Source of the DNA: Cryphonectria parasitica EP155
Taxonomy: Eukaryota; Ascomycota; Sordariomycetes; Diaporthales; Cryphonectriaceae
Assembly (NCBI RefSeq): GCF_011745365.1
Contig: NW_024468918.1
Location: forward strand, 372,001-436,000
DNA: 64,000 nt
Direction: 5' to 3'
The translations under genes and the position numbers were made by a program. Below are positions 58,057 through 64,000 of this stretch, one piece after another; positions within the stretch are counted from its first letter, which is position 1; each line of letters begins with the position of its first letter. Under the pieces are notes generated by a model, which had not been told where the DNA came from, ran no database searches, and saw only the letters and a list, made by a program, of their open reading frames with translations.

Positions 58057-60287
58057 ACGGATGAGCAGTTGTTCACCTCCCCCTCTCTTTCTGTACGAAC
58101 ACAAAATTTGGCATGGGGGACCTGGTGGGCGGGGAGGAACAGATGTCTTTGCTTTTCGACGGAGTTTTACGGCTGGCGGAAGACCAAAATAACGGAGTAT
58201 AGGACGGCCGCGCTAGGACTGATCACCTGCGCAATTGGATTCGGATGGCTCTGGGATTATTTTGGATTTTCTGGTGCTTGAAGATACCCGCCGTCGGTCC
58301 TGCCTCTCTAATGAAGAGGACTCGGCGGCCTCAGTGACTATTGGGAATTCTCCTTTTGGGTCCTTGATTGATATTTTGTTGTTTCTGTTTGCTATTGGGG
58401 TTCATCTTTTCAGTCTTTCTTCTTGCTTTTGTTGGAGAAGTCGGCGAGGTGAACGCTCTAGGCTCGCCTCGCCTTGCCATTCCTTTGCGGGATACAGTTA
58501 TCATTGCTACAGTGGCGATTCCATCGCTATATTTTGCGTACAAGCTCAACGCAGCTTAATTTTCTATTGTACAGCGCACAGTTATAATAATGAAAAGAAC
58601 CCCAATAAATTTTTCCGAGATTTACTGGTCCCAGATGAGCAAAAATGCCTGTGAAGAAGCTATGTGCAGCACACCTTTCCGATGCTCAATACAAGTGCCT
58701 CTTTTCTTTTTTTTTTTTCCTCCCCCGTCTTCTCTCCCAAGTGTCTCTTCTCAGCTATGAGCAAGTCCCAAGCAAGTTTAGTGGAGCATGTTCCTACGAA
58801 CTAAGTACGGAGGGCGGGAGAGTCTCTCGTCATCATTTCATGGGTCTAAGATGTGGTCTGTTGGTGGGCCGCCGGGGTGGTTAGAGTTAGTGGAGGGTAG
58901 GAGGCAAAAGAAAATAAAATAAAATACGAGAGAGGCTGATGATGGATGATGGGTGACCCAGAGCGCCGGGAGCGGCACGGAAGAATTGAAGAAGACAAGG
59001 GAAAGGAAGAAATAAAAGATGAGACAATTCAGCAAATACATGAAAGAACCAAAGAAACACACACATAGAGAGAGAGACACACACACACACGCACATACAA
59101 GGAACAGGAAGAAGCAAATACCCTTTAGTTAGCCCACAAGGTTTAAACCGGGGTGGGGGAGGAGCACGTAACCAGATCTCAGATCTCGGGGGGGGGAAGC
59201 AAAAAAGCCGAGAGACAACAAGGTTCGAAGAAGTATGGAAAAATGAGAATTGGGAATGTGGTAGATAGATGGATGGGTTGGGGGGGGGGTTCAAAGAGAG
59301 GGGGGGAGGGAACTGGGAGTTCCAGGGCCACGCCGCACACTGGCTACTAGGAGAAAAAGCAATAAAAAAAAGAAGAAGACAAGATACTACTGTGCACATG
59401 TACAAGGGGGAGGAGGAAAGAGGAATAAGTGACATGGGCAGAAGTGGGGGTCGGATCAGATCCGATCTGAGCCGCGATCCTGCTTGCGTGATTGCAGGGC
59501 CTTTTCTCTTCTTCCTTTTTCCGCAACTACTAGAGTACATAATATAGTACTACGATGGATGGTTGGATGGAGGTGACCAGGGCGAAAGCTAGTGAGGTTG
59601 CATGGGGAGGAGGGCAAGGGGGAGGAGGGAAAAGTACAGAGAGAGAGAGACACGCACACAAAGAGAGAAGAGAGAGGGATGGATCATGGATGCCTGCGCG
59701 GATCATAATTGATGGGAAGGGGTTAGGCTTGGGTTGGTGTGGGCGTTGGATACCGCCGACCCAGGGGAAGGATTTCTTATATTGGTGAAACACGAGGACC
59801 CAGTGGACCGGGACAATTTGGTGGGTTTTTGGTTGGTTTTTTTTTTCATTGCTGCCCATTGCGGTTGAGGGACAGGCAGACAAGGACAACAAAGTTGGTC
59901 TTTGACCTTGTACCATGGAAAAAGGAGAGAGAGGAGAAAATGCATAGGACAAGACCCAAGTCGCGCTGGCGGCAGAAGCTGTTAGGGCGGCAAGTTCCGA
60001 GGACAAAACGAGAATGATTGACTACTACACGAATAAATAACTTCCGTATCATGTACGACCAAGAAAGAAACCGGATGATGGGACCGCCGAGAGTGTCTAT
60101 CATCCATTTCTCGACCTGTCTGCTGTCTGTTATGTATGTCTCTGTGTCGCCGTCGCACAACGGCTTAGCTAGCGGTACCGTATAGGCGGGGCGGGCATGT
60201 GACTATTTCGTTTGGTGAAAGGGTGGGAGGCGGGGCGTTGGAGAATTATTGGCGGCGATGGCAATGGACATTCGAGATGGGATATAC

Positions 60288-60313
60288 GTGTGTGTGTGTG
60301 TGTGTGTGTGTGT
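60288..60313 (+). repeat. (GT)13 microsatellite
   Basis: Perfect GT repeat, intergenic. Confidence 0.95.
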
Positions 60314-61931
60314 CTGTGTGACAAAACTGTAGGTAGAGAGGGCAGTGTGCTGTTGTGTGTGTTTTTCTTTGCTTTTTTCTTCTTCTTTCTTCTATTTTCC
60401 TTCCTCCCCCCCCCCCCTTTCAAAAAGATGGCTGAAATGCTCAATGGGGTGTGACGAGCGGAACACTGGCCGCTGTCGTACAAGCCAAGCCCAAGGGAGC
60501 ATACTTCAATAATAGCACCTGCTCTGATCTCGACATCGTTTTCATTCTGCACCCAGACCTCACCTGTCGTCCAAAATTGGTGAGAGAAAGAGCACCGGGG
60601 GGGGGAGGGAAAAAAAAAGGAATCAGGGTCGTCTCCATTTCACCATCCAAGCATGCATGGCACGGCCTCTCGTGTTTTCCTTTTCTTTCTCCCTCGAACA
60701 AGTTTCAGCTCACCTTGTTCCCAGATCCCGGGGATTTACATCACCACATACCGATTAGAACGACTGGTCAGGTCTGGCGCTTTCGTCAGCCCGTTGCGAA
60801 ATTCCCCTCCTTCTTCCTCCCCTCCTCCGGCCCCGCTCCGTCGCGGCCCCGTCTTATTCATGCCGCTCCTCAAGCCCAAACGCTGGGCCCAAAGGGTTTT
60901 CTCCCCTACATCCTATGTATGTCGTATACAGTACCTAGACCGGTTTATGGGTGACACGATGACCCTTGTACTATGTATGCACATTCAAGCAAGGAGGATA
61001 AGAAAACAAAAAATCCAGAGAGAAGAAAAAAAAAAGGGTGGACCCACACACAAATCCTCACGCTGACCCCCCCCCCCAGGTTCCTCACCACCAAACTCTT
61101 CCGGGTTCAATTCCTGTATGTGATTTTTCTGACCAAAGATTCATGCCCAACAAGAAAGAGGAGGGAAAGCATGAATAGTCCCCACCAGTGAAAATCCATC
61201 CTCCACCGGGCGGCGGCCCCTGTTCACATCCGAGCCAGATCCAACGCCCCTCCCCTCCTCTTTGTCTACTCCAAGGGTAGGTGGCGTCAGCTTGTACCAC
61301 CTGCACTATTTGTGTGATGTCCTAAGACTCTCGGGAAAATTAAGGAATGGCAGAGAGAGGGGGAAAAGAGAGGAGGAGGCGCCGACGGCGCGCTCAAGGG
61401 TGTGCGCAGAGAACGGTCGACCGGTCTGGCGGGTGCGGCGGTTCAGTTCAGCAAGATCTCACCGACCCACATTGTCGGGATCTCTCTTACTATGGTAGAG
61501 CGAGATCTCACCCTCTTTCCATTCCCACGCTGTCCCTCCCTCCCTCCTTGACCGGTTTCCAGGCATCATGACGATGACTTGTTACGGTTAGTGCAATGCA
61601 CTGCAGGCACTATGTACCATAGTATATGCTTCTTGAAAACAAAAGGAACAAAAACCCTCCAAGCAGGCCTCATCTACCTTGTCTCCTATCCATCATTAAA
61701 ATAAACAAAAAATAATACATTCAATGTCAAATTTCAGACATGGGAGCAGGGATAAGTACGATACTACGATCTGTCCCCGATCGATTTCACCCCAGGAGAG
61801 GGAGAGGAAGGGAAGAGGACCACACCCTCCCACCCCCCAATCCAGCCACTCCCGCTCGCCGATTCGATCGCTGGGATCCTCTCTACCTTCCACACCCCCC
61901 TTTCTCTCCACCAAAGGCAAGGCAAGAAGAA

Positions 61932-61969
61932 CCTCCTCCTCCTCCTCCTCCTCCTCCTCCTCCTCCTCC
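61932..61969 (+). repeat. (CCT)12 trinucleotide repeat
   Basis: Perfect CCT repeat, intergenic. It can code Ser or Pro runs in chance frames, which explains the homopolymeric ORFs here. Confidence 0.95.
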
Positions 61970-64000
61970 CTGCCCTTCGATAACCATAGTCCTGTCTACT
62001 TCCCTCGTGACAATTTTTTTTTTATCGTGAGTCTAGAACATAAGGCAACATAGCCACGCCATAATAGCATCGTAGGCCTCGATGCATTCAGACAGAAAAA
62101 GCAAACCCCCACCGGTGAAGAAGAAGAGGAAATCGGGCAGAGACCACAGCGGAACGGGGCCCACTAGCCACGATGGTGGATCCCCTCCTTCCCTAAGGTT
62201 CAGCACGTTACCAAGAGACTGGGTCATCTGGGGATGATCCCGGGGAAGGCACTTCTTAGCTCCCTCTCCCTCCGAAAGGAAAGAAAACGCGGAAAGAATG
62301 ATCCCCTCAAAACAAGGAGAGGAGATCATCGCCGTTGATCAACAAACTTTGTACAATGTTCATGGACATGATCTGCTTCTGTTTATGAACACACTTACGT
62401 ATACATGCACAACTCTTTGATGATCTTTCCCTCTCCTCCTCCCCCTCTCTGATGTCACTTCTGCAAAAAGAGCTGGAAGGGACGCCTGTGCGGATACCTA
62501 ATGCAACTCTGCATCGTCCCCTCCCGTCGCTCGCGATCAGACTGCATTTCTCTTAGGCGCCTGCACGATGTAACCCCTGCAACCCATAGAACCCCGGTTC
62601 TCTCAAAGCCAAAAAAAAAAAACTATCACCAGCGCAACAACACATTGAAAAACCCGGGGGGGGGGGCTGGGTTGAGAAAACCAGTTGAGAAGGAAAGAGG
62701 CCATACTATGGTACATGGATGCATGGACAATCCATCTCTGTCTCTGCCACAGGTCTGGTTTGTTTGCAGGGAACAGCATGAAGTTAGGGGCCCTGTATGT
62801 CTTGTCTCTTCTGCACATCCCTCATGGTGTTATGTGAAATAACTCTCTGTGTGTCTCTCTCGTACCGACAGACATCGGAAAAGCGGACCCTTGTTTTGTT
62901 CTCTTCCTTCTTCTTCTGCTTCTTCTCCTTGCCTACATGGCAGACGAGACAATGCGCCTGCAGATAGATGGCTTAGGACCCCCTGGGAAAAGAAGACAAA
63001 AAGAAGAAAAAAAGAATGAAAGGACACAGAAGTAACGTTGTTTCGTTTCATCACATGGGGCTTGGGAATGGACGGATTTATTCCTAGTCTCAGACAGTGA
63101 GAACAGCGAAGTTTTGCTTTTTGGGCGCGGGATCTAACGATGATTATGAAGGTGGGAGGGGAACATGATAGCCAAGGAACGGACGAACTTGGAAGGAAAA
63201 GAAAGAGAAGAGAAGGGGGAAAAAGCAAAATGGAAGGACGAAAAAAAAACAAAGACAGCAGTCTTGTTCCCGATCACACCTCGCTTATCTGACGAGATTG
63301 CGGCACCGAGATCGATGACAGCGGATCGCCACGAACAAAACCAACAAGGCCCAAGAGCCAGCCCCCCCTTTCTAGATTCAGCCCACACCCCCTCTACAGT
63401 TTACCAGCCAACCAACCTACCAGGGGTCATCTGAGGCGGTTCCGTCCCGGCGAAATATTCCATCTCCAGTCAGAGCTGCGAACGGACCGAGGTCGAGCAC
63501 CTTTTCCCCCTCTTTTTGTTCCTGTTCTTCGCACTCCAGGACCCTGGATGTAATGCCTAACTGGCCAGAGGGGGTCAAGGGGAAAACAAGAAAGAATATG
63601 GAGAGAGCAGAGGGGAGGGAGGAGAAATGCCACATACCCTGGAGGGAGAGAGGGGGGGAGGGTGATACTGCATCCGAGCGAGCTAGCCAAAGAGAGAAAC
63701 CCCTTTTCTGCTCGTGGCGTGTCTGCCCTCTCATAAACCCAAGCGTCGCCAATAATGCCACCTTAAACGGAGTCGCTGGCCAGGCACTTTTCAAGTATTT
63801 TTAATAATACTACGCTGTTCATATACCAGTCCGTTGTTCCACGGCAGCCCAAGCCGCCGCGCCGGTCGAGACCTGTTTTCTCCCAATGATCCCCTCTATC
63901 ACGCCCCCTCCCCCTGGGTACCTGTCGTCTCCGGTCGATCTCGGGGTCGCCTCTCGGACGCGGGATGAGAGAGGCATGGAGGGAGGGGGAGAGGGCGTTG

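Larger units (their letters stand above)
58057..64000. other. Right-hand non-coding region (5.9 kb), no supported gene
   Basis: The 3' region of the Myb gene passes into low-complexity DNA: G runs near 59.28 kb, C runs near 60.41 and 61.07 kb, (GT)13 at 60288-60313 and (CCT)12 at 61932-61969. TACTATGG/CCATAGTA motifs lie at 61489, 61617 and 62704. ORFs up to 217 codons (58887-59540, minus) consist of low-complexity residues. The window may end within the promoter or 3' region of a gene beyond the edge. Confidence 0.5.

Noticed and set aside
61105..61125. tRNA-like B-box GGTTCAATTCC
   Set aside because: The stem around it pairs poorly, and no A box or cloverleaf can be built in the 60 bases upstream.
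42374..64000. Transposon or RIP-degraded repeat island
   Set aside because: No transposase or reverse-transcriptase motifs, no terminal repeats spotted, and the base composition is not the AT-rich pattern left by RIP. A repeat search was not possible here.

Overview
The window looks like nuclear DNA of a filamentous ascomycete (Pezizomycotina, most likely Sordariomycetes). The genes carry many short introns (about 50-170 nt) with GT donors, CTRAC/CTAAC-like branch points and YAG acceptors. Leaders are pyrimidine-rich and the protein families are typically fungal. No operons, Shine-Dalgarno sites, CRISPR arrays, rRNA genes or convincing tRNA genes were seen. The species cannot be named from the sequence alone.

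Layout: fifteen protein genes can be supported, most of them as spliced models whose exon phases close exactly. The left two thirds (1-42.4 kb) is a normal fungal gene neighbourhood. In order: a WAPL-family cohesin release factor (-, runs off the left edge); uracil phosphoribosyltransferase FUR1 (+); transcription elongation factor ELF1 (-); the GTP-cyclohydrolase-II-like uracil catabolism enzyme URC1 (+); a small serine-rich unknown protein (+); ribosomal protein eS1 (+); a Rab18-like GTPase (+); a mitochondrial ABHD11/IMO32-type hydrolase (-); TFIIE alpha TFA1 (-); a family X DNA polymerase with BRCT (+); an MGST3-like MAPEG protein (+); the pseudo-carboxypeptidase ECM14 (-); a large Sec7-PH Arf GEF (+); and a single-pass Ser/Thr-rich membrane protein (+). 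After this comes a 14.6 kb stretch with no gene I can support, full of homopolymer tracts. It ends at a two-repeat Myb regulator (+), followed by about 6 kb of similar non-coding DNA to the right edge.

How genes relate: most are housekeeping genes with no shared pathway. The exception is FUR1 and URC1, which lie within 6.5 kb with only ELF1 between them. Both act in the URC route of uracil catabolism known from Lachancea kluyveri, so this may be a loose functional pair.

Points most worth a second look: URC1 is cut into 18 exons, including apparent 9-nt and 4-nt microexons. The Rab18-like protein has Ala in place of the guanine-specifying Asn of the NKxD motif. The Myb gene has an AUG-free leader whose in-frame codons stay open for 118 triplets. 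The membrane-protein gene probably has unrecognised 5' exons. A 310-codon orphan ORF lies within the gene-poor stretch. I found no clear evidence of an entirely new biological system.
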